DNA of 64,000 nt, from contig CALSFV010000329.1 in the NCBI GenBank assembly GCA_943737045.1, forward strand, positions 62,001 to 126,000, in the 5' to 3' direction. Shown piece after piece: positions 13,861-27,153 of this stretch. The notes beneath the pieces were generated by a model that was given only the letters and a program-made list of their open reading frames with translations, made no database searches and was not told the origin of the DNA. The DNA is from Parapristionchus giblindavisi. Its lineage: Eukaryota; Nematoda; Chromadorea; Rhabditida; Diplogasteridae. Each line of letters starts with the position of its first letter. The first letter of the stretch is position 1. The translations under genes and the position numbers were made by a program.

Positions 13861-16077
13861 TCATCCTCTTTCTGGTATATCTATCCTCTTTCTGGTATAT
13901 CTCATCCTCTTTCTGGTATATCTCAACCCCTTTCTGGTATATCTCATCCTCTTTCTGGTATATCTCATCCTCTTTCTGGTATATCTCATCCTCTTTCTGG
14001 TATATCTCATCCTCTTTCTGGTATATCTCATCCTCTTTCTGGTATATCTCATCCTCTTTCTGGTATATCTCATCCTCTTTCTGGTATATCTCATCCTCTT
14101 TCTGGTATATCTCATCCTCTTTCTGGTATATCTCATCCTCTTTCTGGTATATCTCATCCTCTTTCTGTTATATCTCATCCTCTTTCTGTTATATCTCATC
14201 CTCTTTCTGGTACATCTCATCCTCTTTCTGGTATATCTCATCCCCTTTCTGGTATATCTCATCCCCTTTCTGGTATATCTCATCCCCTTTCTGGTATATC
14301 TCATCCCCTTTCTGGTATATCTCATCCTCATTCTGGTATATCTCATCCTCTTTCTGGTATATCTCATCCTCTTTCTGGTATATCTCATCCTCTTTCTGGT
14401 ATATTTCTGGTATATCTCATCCTCTTTCTGGTATATCTATCCTCTTTCTGGTATATCTCATCCTCTTTCTGGTATATCTCATCCCCTTTCTGGTATATCT
14501 CATCCCCTTTCTGGTATATCTCATCCCCTTTCTGGTATATCTCATCCCCTTTCTGGTATATCTCATCCCCTTTCTGGTATATCTCATCCTCATTCTGGTA
14601 TATCTCATCCTCTTTCTGGTATATCTCATCCTCTTTCTGGTATATCTCATCCTCTTTCTGGTATATCTCATCCTCTTTCTGGTATATCTCATCCTCTTTC
14701 TGGTATATCTCATCCTCTTTCTGGTATATCTCATCCTCTTTCTGGTATATCTCATCCTCTTTCTGGTATATCGCATCCTCTTTCTGGTATATTTCTGGTA
14801 TATCTCATCCTCTTTCTGGTATATCTATCCTCTTTCTGGTATATCTCAACCCCTTTCTGGTATATCTCATCCCCTTTCTGGTATATCTCATCCCCTTTCT
14901 GGTATATCTCATCCCCTTTCTGGTATATCTCATCCCCTTTCTGGTATATCTCATCCCCTTTCTGGTATATCTCATCCCCTTTCTGGTATATCTCATCCCC
15001 TTTCTGGTATATCTCATCCTCTTTCTGGTATATCTCATCCTCTTTCTGGTATATCTCATCCTCTTTCTGGTATATCTCATCCCCTTTCTGGTATATCTCA
15101 TCCTCTTTCTGGTATATCTCATCCTCTTTCTGGTATATCTCATCCTCTTTCTGGTATATCTCATCCTCTTTCTGGTATATCTCATCCTCTTTCTGGTATA
15201 TCTCATCCCCTTTCTGGTATATCTCATCCTCTTTCTGGTATATCTCATCCTCTTTCTGGTATATCTCATCCTCTTTCTGTTATATCTCATCCTCTTTCTG
15301 TTATATCTCATCCTCTTTCTGGTACATCTCATCCTCTTTCTGGTATATCTCATCCTCTTTCTGGTATATCGCATCCTCTTTCTGGTATATTTCTGGTATA
15401 TCTCATCCTCTTTCTGGTATATCTATCCTCTTTCTGGTATATCTCATCCTCTTTCTGGTATATCTCATCCTCTTTCTGGTATATCTCATCCTCTTTCTGG
15501 TATATCTCATCCTCTTTCTGGTATATCTCATCCTCTTTCTGTTATATCTCATCCTCTTTCTGTTATATCTCATCCTCTTTCTGGTACATCTCATCCTCTT
15601 TCTGGTATATCTCATCCTCTTTCTGGTGTATCTCATCCTCTTTCCGGTATATCTCATCCTCTTTCTGGTATATCTCATCCCCTTTCTGGTATATCTCATC
15701 CTCTTTCTGTTATATCTCATCCTCTTTCTGTTATATCTCATCCTCTTTCTGGTATATCTCATCCTCTTTCTGGTACATCTCATCCTCTTTCTGGCATATC
15801 TCATCCTCTTTCTGGTATATCTCATCCTCTTTCTGGTATATCTCATCCTCTTTCTGGTATATCTCATCCTCTTTCTGGTATATCTCATCCTCTTTCTGGT
15901 ATATCTCATCCCCTTTCTGGTATATCTCATCCTCTTTCTGGTATATCTCATCCTCTTTCTGGTATATCTCATCCTCTTTCTGTTATATCTCATCCTCTTT
16001 CTGTTATATCTCATCCTCTTTCTGGTACATCTCATCCTCTTTCTGGTATATCTCATCCTCTTTCTGGTATATCGCAT
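13861..16077 (+). repeat. Higher-order block Q, copy 3
   Basis: Sub-blocks 13861-14388, 14417-14776, 14805-15374 and 15403-16077 follow the order of 9759-12164 at offsets of 3,934 falling to 3,913 bp; one 21-bp unit is missing in the 14805 sub-block. In the first sub-block many CCCC units are replaced by CCTC units. Confidence 0.86.
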
Positions 16078-16105
16078 CCTCTTTCTGGTATATTTCTGGT
16101 ATATC

Positions 16106-17850
16106 TCATCCTCTTTCTGGTATATCTATCCTCTTTCTGGTATATCTCATCCTCTTTCTGGTATATCTCATCCTCTTTCTGGTATATCTCATCCTCTTTC
16201 TGGTATATCTCATCCTCTTTCTGGTATATCTCATCCTCTTTCTGGTATATCTCATCCTCTTTCTGTTATATCTCATCCTCTTTCTGTTATATCTCATCCT
16301 CTTTCTGGTACATCTCATCCTCTTTCTGGTATATCTCATCCTCTTTCTGGTATATCTCATCCTCTTTCTGGTATATCTCATCCTCTTTCTGGTATATCTC
16401 ATCCCCTTTCTGGTATATCTCATCCTCTTTCTGGTATATCTCGTCCTCTTTCCGGTATATCTCATCCTCTTTCTGGTATATCTCATCCTCTTTCTGGTAT
16501 ATCTCATCCCCTTTCTGGTATATCTCATCCCCTTTCTGGTATTTCTCATCCTCTTTCTGGTATATCTCATCCTCTTTCTGGTATATCTCATCCTCTTTCT
16601 GGTGTATCTCATCCTCTTTCCGGTATATCTCATCCTCTTTCTGGTATATCTCATCCCCTTTCTGGTATATCTCATCCTCTTTCTGTTATATCTCATCCTC
16701 TTTCTGTTATATCTCATCCTCTTTCTGGTATATCTCATCCTCTTTCTGGTACATCTCATCCTCTTTCTGGTATATCTCATCCTCTTTCTGGTATATCTCA
16801 TCCTCTTTCTGTTATATCTCATCCTCTTTCTGGTATATCTCATCCTCTTTCTGGTGTATCTCATCCTCTTTCCGGTATATCTCATCCTCTTTCTGGTATA
16901 TCTCATCCTCTTTCTGGTATATCTATCCTCTTTCTGGTATATCTCATCCTCTTTCTGGTATATCTCAACCCCTTTCTGGTATATCTCATCCCCTTTCTGG
17001 TATATCTCATCCCCTTTCTGGTATATCTCATCCCCTTTCTGGTATATCTCATCCCCTTTCTGGTATATCTCATCCCCTTTCTGGTACATCTCATCCTCTT
17101 TCTGGTATATCTCATCCTCTTTCTGGTATATCTCATCCTCTTTCTGGTATATCTCATCCTCTTTCTGGTATATCTCATCCCCTTTCTGGTATATCTCATC
17201 CTCTTTCTGGTATATCTCATCCTCTTTCCGGTATATCTCATCCTCTTTCTGGTATATCTCATCCTCTTTCTGGTATATCTCATCCCCTTTCTGGTATATC
17301 TCATCCCCTTTCTGGTATTTCTCATCCTCTTTCTGGTATATCTCATCCTCTTTCTGGTATATCTCATCCTCTTTCTGGTGTATCTCATCCTCTTTCCGGT
17401 ATATCTCATCCTCTTTCTGGTATATCTCATCCCCTTTCTGGTATATCTCATCCTCTTTCTGTTATATCTCATCCTCTTTCTGTTATATCTCATCCTCTTT
17501 CTGGTATATCTCATCCTCTTTCTGGTACATCTCATCCTCTTTCTGGTATATCTCATCCTCTTTCTGGTATATCTCATCCTCTTTCTGTTATATCTCATCC
17601 TCTTTCTGGTATATCTCATCCTCTTTCTGGTGTATCTCATCCTCTTTCCGGTATATCTCATCCTCTTTCTGGTATATCTCATCCTCTTTCTGGTATATCT
17701 CATCCTCTTTCTGGTATATCTCATCCTCTTTCTGGTATATCGCATCCTCTTTCCGGTATATCTCATCCTCTTTCTGGTATATCTCATCCTCTTTCTGGTA
17801 TATCTCATCCTCTTTCTGGTATATCTCATCCTCTTTCTGGTATATCGCAT
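16106..17850 (+). repeat. Higher-order block R, copy 3
   Basis: Matches 12193-13832 at an offset of 3,913 bp, again with two R modules (GGTATTTCTC near 16540 and 17317). It is about 100 bp longer because extra canonical units follow an additional TTTCCGG unit near 17752. Together with the preceding Q copy this defines a Q+R superblock of about 3.9 kb present at least twice in succession. Confidence 0.84.
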
Positions 17851-18455
17851 CCTCTTTCTGGTATATTTCTGGTATATCTCATCCTCTTTCTGGTATATCT
17901 ATCCTCTTTCTGGTATATCTCATCCTCTTTCTGGTATATCTCAACCCCTTTCTGGTATATCTCATCCTCTTTCTGGTATATCTCAACCCCTTTCTGGTAT
18001 ATCTCATCCCCTTTCTGGTATATCTCATCCCCTTTCTGGTATATCTCATCCCCTTTCTGGTATATCTCATCCCCTTTCTGGTATATCTCATACCCTTTCT
18101 GGTATATCTCATCCTCTTTCTGGTATATCTCATCCTCTTTCTGGCATATCTCATCCTCTTTCTGGTATATCTCATCCTCTTTCTGGTATATCTCATCCTC
18201 TTTCTGGTATATCTCATCCTCTTTCTGGTATATCTCATCCTCTTTCTGGTATATCTCATCCCCTTTCTGGTATATCTCATCCTCTTTCTGGTATATCTCA
18301 TCCTCTTTCTGGTATATCTCATCCTCTTTCTGTTATATCTCATCCTCTTTCTGTTATATCTCATCCTCTTTCTGGTACATCTCATCCTCTTTCTGGTATA
18401 TCTCATCCTCTTTCTGGTATATCGCATCCTCTTTCTGGTATATTTCTGGTATATC

Positions 18456-19130
18456 TCATCCTCTTTCTGGTATATCTATCCTCTTTCTGGTATATCTCAT
18501 CCTCTTTCTGGTATATCTCATCCTCTTTCTGGTATATCTCATCCTCTTTCTGGTATATCTCATCCTCTTTCTGGTATATCTCATCCTCTTTCTGTTATAT
18601 CTCATCCTCTTTCTGTTATATCTCATCCTCTTTCTGGTACATCTCATCCTCTTTCTGGTATATCTCATCCTCTTTCTGGTGTATCTCATCCTCTTTCCGG
18701 TATATCTCATCCTCTTTCTGGTATATCTCATCCCCTTTCTGGTATATCTCATCCTCTTTCTGTTATATCTCATCCTCTTTCTGTTATATCTCATCCTCTT
18801 TCTGGTATATCTCATCCTCTTTCTGGTACATCTCATCCTCTTTCTGGCATATCTCATCCTCTTTCTGGTATATCTCATCCTCTTTCTGGTATATCTCATC
18901 CTCTTTCTGGTATATCTCATCCTCTTTCTGGTATATCTCATCCTCTTTCTGGTATATCTCATCCCCTTTCTGGTATATCTCATCCTCTTTCTGGTATATC
19001 TCATCCTCTTTCTGGTATATCTCATCCTCTTTCTGTTATATCTCATCCTCTTTCTGTTATATCTCATCCTCTTTCTGGTACATCTCATCCTCTTTCTGGT
19101 ATATCTCATCCTCTTTCTGGTATATCGCAT
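18456..19130 (+). repeat. Terminal sub-block of Q, copy 4
   Basis: Same variant order as 6236-6910, 11490-12164 and 15403-16077 (offset 3,053 bp from the last). It is preceded at 17879-18427 by a rearranged relative of the 4904 sub-block that carries a CATACCC unit at about 18090. Confidence 0.85.
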
Positions 19131-19158
19131 CCTCTTTCTGGTATATTTCTGGTATATC

Positions 19159-20358
19159 TCATCCTCTTTCTGGTATATCTATCCTCTTTCTGGTATATCT
19201 CATCCTCTTTCTGGTATATCTCATCCTCTTTCTGGTATATCTCATCCTCTTTCTGGTATATCTCATCCTCTTTCTGGTATATCTCATCCTCTTTCTGGTA
19301 TATCTCATCCTCTTTCTGTTATATCTCATCCTCTTTCTGTTATATCTCATCCTCTTTCTGGTACATCTCATCCTCTTTCTGGTATATCTCATCCTCTTTC
19401 TGGTATATCTCATCCTCTTTCTGGTATATCTCATCCTCTTTCTGGTATATCTCATCCCCTTTCTGGTATATCTCATCCCCTTTCTGGTATATCTCATCCC
19501 CTTTCTGGTATATCTCATCCCCTTTCTGGTATATCTCATCCTCTTTCCGGTATATCTCATCCTCTTTCTGGTATATCTCATCCTCTTTCTGGTATATCTC
19601 ATCCTCTTTCTGGTATATCTCATCCCCTTTCTGGTATATCTCATCCCCTTTCTGGTATTTCTCATCCTCTTTCTGGTATATCTCATCCTCTTTCTGGTAT
19701 ATCTCATCCTCTTTCTGGTGTATCTCATCCTCTTTCCGGTATATCTCATCCTCTTTCTGGTATATCTCATCCCCTTTCTGGTATATCTCATCCTCTTTCT
19801 GTTATATCTCATCCTCTTTCTGTTATATCTCATCCTCTTTCTGGTATATCTCATCCTCTTTCTGGTACATCTCATCCTCTTTCTGGTATATCTCATCCTC
19901 TTTCTGGTATATCTCATCCTCTTTCTGTTATATCTCATCCTCTTTCTGGTATATCTCATCCTCTTTCTGGTGTATCTCATCCTCTTTCCGGTATATCTCA
20001 TCCTCTTTCTGGTATATCTCATCCTCTTTCTGGTATATCTCATCCTCTTTCTGGTATATCTCATCCTCTTTCTGGTATATCTCATCGTCTTTCTGGTATA
20101 TCTCATCCTCTTTCTGGTATATCTCATCCTCTTTCTGGTATATTTCATCCTCTTTCTGGTATATCTCATCCTCTTTCTGGTATATCTCATCCTCTTTCTG
20201 GTATATCTCATCCTCTTTCTGGTATATCTCATCCTCTTTCTGGTATATCTCATCCTCTTTCTGTTATATCTCATCCTCTTTCTGTTATATCTCATCCTCT
20301 TTCTGGTATATCTCATCCTCTTTCTGGTATATCTCATCCTCTTTCTGGTATATCTCAT
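19159..20358 (+). repeat. Higher-order block R, copy 4
   Basis: One R module (GGTATTTCTC near 19657, TTTCCGG near 19546 and 19733) is followed by about 17 mostly canonical units ending in a pair of TGTTATATC units. It lacks the second module found at 12193 and 16106. Confidence 0.8.
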
Positions 20359-22256
20359 CCTCTTTCTGGTATATCTATCCTCTTTCTGGTATATCTCATC
20401 CTCTTTCTGGTATATCTCATCCTCTTCCTGGTATATCTCATCCCCTTTCTGGTATATCTCATCCCCTTTCTGGTATATCTCATACCTTTCTGGTATATCT
20501 CATCCTCTTTCTGGTATATCTCATCCTCTTTCTGGTATATCTCAACCCCTTTCTGGTATATCCCATCCCCTTTCTGGTATATCTCATCCCCTTTCTGGTA
20601 TATCTCATCCCCTTTCTGGTATATCTCATCCCCTTTCTGGTATATCTCATCCCCTTTCTGGTATATCTCATCCCCTTTCTGGTATATCTCATCCCCTTTC
20701 TGGTATATCTCATCCTCTTTCTGGTATATCTCATCCTCTTTCTGGTATATCTCATCCTCTTTCTGGCATATCTCATCCTCTTTCTGGTATATCTCATCCT
20801 CTTTCTGGTATATCTCATCCTCTTTCTGGTATATCTCATCCTCTTTCTGTTATATCTCATCCTCTTTCTGGTATATCTCATCCTCTTTCTGGTACATCTC
20901 ATCCTCTTTCTGGCATATCTCATCCTCTTTCTGGTATATCTCATCCTCTTTCTGGTATATCTCATCCTCTTCCTGGTATATCTCATCCTCTTTCTGGTAT
21001 ATCTCATCCTCTTTCTGGTATATCTCATCCCCTTTCTGGTATATCTCATCCTCTTTCTGGTATATCTCATCCTCTTTCTGGTATATCTCATCCTCTTTCT
21101 GTTATATCTCATCCTCTTTCTGTTATATCTCATCCTCTTTCTGGTACATCTCATCCTCTTTCTGGTATATCTCATCCTCTTTCTGGTATATCGCATCCTC
21201 TTTCTGGTATATTTCTGGTATATCTCATCCTCTTTCTGGTATATCTCATCCTCTTTCTGGTATATCTATCCTCTTTCTGGTATATCTCATCCTCTTTCTG
21301 GTATATCTCATCCTCTTTCTGGTATATCTCATCCTCTTTCTGGTATATCTCATCCTCTTTCTGGTATATCTCATCCTCTTTCTGGTATATCTCATCCTCT
21401 TTCTGTTATATCTCATCCTCTTTCTGTTATATCTCATCCTCTTTCTGGTACATCTCATCCTCTTTCTGGTATATCTCATCCTCTTTCTGGTATATCTCAT
21501 CCTCTTTCTGGTATATCTCATCCTCTTTCTGGTATATCTCATCCCCTTTGTGGTATATCTCATCCTCTTTCTGGTATATCTCATCCTCTTTCCGGTATAT
21601 CTCATCCTCTTTCTGGTATATCTCATCCTCTTTCTGGTATATCTCATCCCCTTTCTGGTATATCTCATCCCCTTTCTGGTATTTCTCATCCTCTTTCTGG
21701 TATATCTCATCCTCTTTCTGGTATATCTCATCCTCTTTCTGGTGTATCTCATCCTCTTTCCGGTATATCTCATCCTCTTTCTGGTATATCTCATCCCCTT
21801 TCTGGTATATCTCATCCTCTTTCTGTTATTTCTCATCCTCTTTCTGTTATATCTCATCCTCTTTCTGGTATATCTCATCCTCTTTCTGGTACATCTCATC
21901 CTCTTTCTGGTATATCTCATCCTCTTTCTGGTATATCTCATCCTCTTTCTGTTATATCTCATCCTCTTTCTGGTATATCTCATCCTCTTTCTGGTGTATC
22001 TCATCCTCTTTCCGGTATATCTCATCCTCTTTCTGGTATATCTCATCCTCTTTCTGGTATATCTCATCCTCTTTCTGGTATATCTCATCCTCTTTCTGGT
22101 ATATCTCATCCTCTTTCTGGTATATCTCATCCTCTTTCTGTTATATCTCATCCTCTTTCTGTTATATCTCATCCTCTTTCTGGTATATCTCATCCTCTTT
22201 CTGGTATATCTCATCCTCTTTCTGGTATATCTCATCCTCTTTCTGGTATATCTCAT
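20359..22256 (+). repeat. Transitional minisatellite segment with a Q-like remnant and R copy 5
   Basis: 20480-21196 is a rearranged relative of block Q, with CCTCTTCC and GGCATATC units. 21246-22256 is a further R module (GGTATTTCTC near 21678; one CCCCTTTGTGG unit near 21548). A 20-bp unit reading CATACCTTTC, frequent further right, first appears near 20482. Confidence 0.78.
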
Positions 22257-25200
22257 CCTCTTTCTGGTATATCTATCCTCTTTCTGGTATATCTCATCCT
22301 CTTTCTGGTATATCTCATCCTCTTCCTGGTATATCTCATCCCCTTTCTGGTATATCTCATCCCCTTTCTGGTATATCTCATACCTTTCTGGTATATCTCA
22401 TCCTCTTTCTGGTATATCTCATCCTCTTCCTGGTATATCTCATCCTCTTTCTGGTATATCTCATCCCCTTTCTGGTATATCTCATCCTCTTCCTGGTATA
22501 TCTCATCCTCTTTCTGTTATATCTCATCCTCTTTCTGGTATATCTATCCTCTTTCTGGTATATCTCATCCTCTTTCTGGTATATCTCATCCCCTTTCTGG
22601 TATATCTCATCCCCTTTCTGGTATATCTCATCCCCTTTCTGGTATATCTCATCCCCTTTCTGGTATATCTCATCCCCTTTCTGGTATATCTCATCCCTTT
22701 CTGGTATATCTCATCCCCGTTCTGGTATATCTCATCCCCTTTCTGGTATATCTCATCCCCTTTCTGGTATATCTCATCCCCTTTCTGGTATATCTCATCC
22801 CCTTTCTGGTATATCTCATCCCCTTTCTGGTATATCTCATCCCTTTCTGGTATATCTCATCCTCTTTCTGGTATATCTCATCCTCTTTCTGGTATATCTC
22901 ATCCTCTTTCTGGTATATCTCATCCTCTTTCTGGTATATCCCATCCTCTTTCTGGTATATCTCATCCTCTTTCTGGTATATCTCATCCTCTTTCTGGTAT
23001 ATCTCATCCTCTTTCTGGTATATCTCATCTTCTTTCTGGTATATCTCATCCTCTTTCTGGTATATCTCATCCTCTTTCTGGTATATCTCATCTTCTTTCT
23101 GGTATATCTCATCCTCTTTCTGGTATATCTCATCCTCTTTCTGGTATATCTCATCCTCTTTCTGGTATATCTCATCCTCTTTCTGGTATATCTCATCCTC
23201 TTTCTGGTATATCTCATCCTCTTTCTGGTATATCTCATCCTCTTTCTGGTATATCTCATCCTCTTTCTGGTATATCTCATCCTCTTTCTGTTATATCTCA
23301 TCCTCTTTCTGGTATATCTCATCCTCTTTCTGGTATATCTCATCCTCTTTCTGGTATATCTCATCCTCTTTCTGGTATATCTCATCCTCTTTCTGGTATA
23401 TCTCATCCTCTTTCTGGTATATCTATCCTCTTTCTGGTATATCTCATCCTCTTTCTGGTATATCTCATCCCCTTTCTGGTATATCTCATCCCCTTTCTGG
23501 TATATCTCATCCCCTTTCTGGTATATCTCATCCCCTTTCTGGTATATCTCATCCCCTTTCTGGTATATCTCATCCCTTTCTGGTATATCTCATCCTCTTT
23601 CTGGTATATCTCATCCTCTTTCTGGTATATCTCATCCTCTTTCTGGTATATCTCATCCTCTTTCTGGTATATCTCATCCTCTTTCTGGTATATCTCATCC
23701 TCTTTCTGGTATATCCCATCCTCTTTCTGGTATATCTCATCCTCTTTCTGGTATATCTCATCCTCTTTCTGGTATATCTCATCCTCTTTCTGGTATATCT
23801 ATCCTCTTTCTGGTATATCTCATCCTCTTTCTGGTATATCTCATCCTCTTTCTGGTATATCTCATCCTCTTTCTGGTATATCTCATCCTCTTTCTGGTAT
23901 ATCTCATCCTCTTTCTGGTATATCTCATCCTCTTTCTGTTATATCTCATCCTCTTTCTGTTATATCTCATCCTCTTTCTGGTATATCTCATCCTCTTTCT
24001 GGTATATCTCATCCTCTTTCTGGTATATCTCATCCTCTTTCTGGTATATCTCATCCTCTTTCTGGTATATCTATCCTCTTTCTGGTATATCTCATCCTCT
24101 TTCTGGTATATCTCATCCTCTTCCTGGTATATCTCATCCCCTTTCTGGTATATCTCATCCCCTTTCTGGTATATCGCATACCTTTCTGGTATATCTCATC
24201 CTCTTTCTGGTATATCTCATCCTCTTTCTGGTATATCTCATCCTCTTTCTGGTATATCTCATCCTCTTTCTGGTATATCTCATCCTCTTTCTGGTATATC
24301 TCATCCTCTTTCTGGTATATCTCATCCTCTTTCTGGTATATCCCATCCTCTTTCTGGTATATCTCATCCTCTTTCTGGTATATCTCATCCTCTTTCTGGT
24401 ATATCTCATCCTCTTTCTGGTATATCTCATCCTCTTTCTGGTATATCTCATCCTCTTTCTGGTATATCTCATCCTCTTTCTGGTATATCTCATCCTCTTT
24501 CTGGTATATCTCATCCTCTTTCTGGTATATCTCATCCTCTTTCTGGTATATCTCATCCTCTTTCTGGTATATCTCATCCTCTTTCTGGTATATCTATCCT
24601 CTTTCTGGTATATCTCATCCTCTTTCTGGTATATCTCATCCTCTTTCTGGTATATCTCATCCTCTTTCTGGTATATCTCATCCTCTTTCTGGTATATCTC
24701 ATCCTCTTTCTGTTATATCTCATCCTCTTTCTGTTATATCTCATCCTCTTTCTGGTATATCTCATCCTCTTTCTGGTATATCTCATCCTCTTTCTGGTAT
24801 ATCTCATCCTCTTTCTGGTATATCTCATCCTCTTTCTGGTATATCTATCCTCTTTCTGGTATATCTCATCCTCTTTCTGGTATATCTCATCCTCTTCCTG
24901 GTATATCTCATCCCCTTTCTGGTATATCTCATCCCCTTTCTGGTATATCTCATACCTTTCTGGTATATCTCATCCTCTTTCTGGTATATCTCATCCTCTT
25001 TCTGGTATATCTCATCCTCTTTCTGGTATATCTCATCCTCTTTCTGGTATATCTCATCCTCTTTCTGGTATATCTCATCCTCTTTCTGGTATATCTCATC
25101 CTCTTTCTGGTATATCCCATCCTCTTTCTGGTATATCTCATCCTCTTTCTGGTATATCTCATCCTCTTTCTGGTATATCTCATCCTCTTTCTGGTATATC

Positions 25201-27131
25201 TCATCCTCTTTCTGGTATATCTCATCCTCTTTCTGGTATATCTCATCCTCTTTCTGGTATATCTCATCCTCTTTCTGGTATATCTCATCCTCTTTCTGGT
25301 ATATCTCATCCTCTTTCTGGTATATCTCATCCTCTTTCTGGTATATCTCATCCTCTTTCTGGTATATCTCATCCTCTTTCTGGTATATCTCATCCTCTTT
25401 CTGGTATATCTATCCTCTTTCTGGTATATCTCATCCTCTTTCTGGTATATCTCATCCCCTTTCTGGTATATCTCATCCCCTTTCTGGTATATCTCATCCC
25501 CTTTCTGGTATATCTCATCCCCTTTCTGGTATATCTCATCCCCTTTCTGGTATATCTCATCCCTTTCTGGTATATCTCATCCTCTTTCTGGTATATCTCA
25601 TCCTCTTTCTGGTATATCTCATCCTCTTTCTGGTATATCTCATCCTCTTTCTGGTATATCTCATCCTCTTTCTGGTATATCTCATCCTCTTTCTGGTATA
25701 TCCCATCCTCTTTCTGGTATATCTCATCCTCTTTCTGGTATATCTCATCCTCTTTCTGGTATATCTCATCCTCTTTCTGGTATATCTCATCCTCTTTCTG
25801 TTATATCTCATCCTCTTTCTGTTATATCTCATCCTCTTTGTGGTATATCTCATCCTCTTTCTGGTATATCTCATCCCCTTTCTGGTATATCTCATCCTCT
25901 TTCTGGTATATCTCATCCTCTTTCTGGTATATCTCATCCTCTTTCTGGTATATCTCATCCTCTTTCTGGTATATCTCATCCTCTTTCTGGTATATCTCAT
26001 CCTCTTTCTGGTATATCTCATCCTCTTTCTGGTATATCTCATCCTCTTTCTGGTATATCTCATCCTCTTTCTGGTATATCTCATCCTCTTTCTGGTATAT
26101 CTCATCCTCTTTCTGGTATATCTCATCCTCTTTCTGGTATATCTCATCCTCTTTCTGGTATATCTCATCCTCTTTCTGGTATATCTCATCCTCTTTCTGG
26201 TATATTTCTGGTATATCTCATCCTCTTTCTGGTATATCTATCCTCTTTCTGGTATATCTCATCCCCTTTCTGGTATATCTCATCCCCTTTCTGGTATATC
26301 TCATCCCCTTTCTGGTATATCTCATCCCTTTCTGGTATATCTCATCCCTTTCTGGTATATCTCATCCTCTTTCTGGTATATCTCATCCTCTTTCTGGTAT
26401 ATCTCATCCTCTTTCTGGTATATCTCATCCTCTTTCTGGTATATCTCATCCTCTTTCTGGTATATCTCATCCTCTTTCTGGTATATCCCATCCTCTTTCT
26501 GGTATATCTCATCCTCTTTCTGGTATATCTCATCCTCTTTCTGGTATATCTCATCCTCTTTCTGGTATATCTCATCCTCTTTCTGTTATATCTCATCCTC
26601 TTTCTGTTATATCTCATCCTCTTTGTGGTATATCTCATCCTCTTTCTGGTATATCTCATCCCCTTTCTGGTATATCTCATCCTCTTTCTGGTATATCTCA
26701 TCCTCTTTCTGGTATATCTCATCCTCTTTCTGGTATATCTCATCCTCTTTCTGGTATATCTCATCCTCTTTCTGGTATATCTCATCCTCTTTCTGGTATA
26801 TCTCATCCTCTTTCTGGTATATCTCATCCTCTTTCTGGTATATTTCTGGTATATCTCATCCTCTTTCTGGTATATCTATCCTCTTTCTGGTATATCTCAT
26901 CCTCTTTCTGGTATATCTCATCCCCTTTCTGGTATATCTCATCCCCTTTCTGGTATATCTCATCCCCTTTCTGGTATATCTCATCCCCTTTCTGGTATAT
27001 CTCATCCCCTTTCTGGTATATCTCATCCTCTTTCTGGTATATCTCATCCTCTTTCTGGTATATCTCATCCTCTTTCTGGTATATCTCATCCTCTTTCTGG
27101 TATATCTCATCCTCTTTCTGGTATATCTCAT
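22257..27131 (+). repeat. Simplified left-arm subdomain next to the orientation switch
   Basis: Long runs of canonical CCTC units, clusters of CCCC units, and units reading CATCCCATCC (about 22941, 23716, 24350, 25124, 25704, 26486), CTTTGTGG (25849, 26629), CATACCTTTC and 20-bp CATCCCTTTC. The TTTCCGG, GGTGTATC and ATCGCATCC variants typical of 1-22 kb are essentially absent. Spacing of the CATCCC marker (about 634 to 780 bp) shows a local higher-order repeat different from blocks P, Q and R. Confidence 0.82.
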
Positions 27132-27153
27132 ACAGATATACCAGAAAGAGGAT
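27109..27153. repeat. Orientation switch of the minisatellite: perfect 20-bp inverted repeat with 5-bp centre
   Basis: The 20 bases at 27109-27128 (ending CTGGTATATCT) are exactly complementary to 27134-27153 (starting AGATATACCAG), separated by CATAC at 27129-27133. Beyond this the arms continue as head-to-head arrays. Pairing stays nearly perfect except where unit length variants differ; the first mismatch is one C lost in the unit just right of the centre. Either a true inversion or head-to-head amplification, or a fold-back artefact in assembly, would give this picture. Confidence 0.95.

Larger units (their letters stand above)
1..27131 (+). repeat. 21-bp minisatellite array, left arm (pyrimidine-rich on + strand)
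   Basis: A continuous tandem array of roughly 1,290 units begins before the window and ends at an orientation switch. A canonical unit lies at 241-261, with core CTCTTTCTGGTATATCTC. Of its 21 bases, 16 are pyrimidines. Common variants are CCCC for CCTC at the unit start, CTGTTATATC, GGTACATC, GGTGTATC, TTTCCGG, ATCGCAT, CAACCCC and CTCATTCTGG. Length variants are a 20-bp unit (one C lost, read as TATATCTATCC) and an 11-bp truncated unit (read as GGTATATTTCTGG). The variants are ordered into larger repeated blocks, listed separately. No gene-like sequence interrupts the array. The unit length is divisible by three, and the unit has no stop in any + frame or in two minus frames, which explains the huge open frames. 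Confidence 0.98.
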
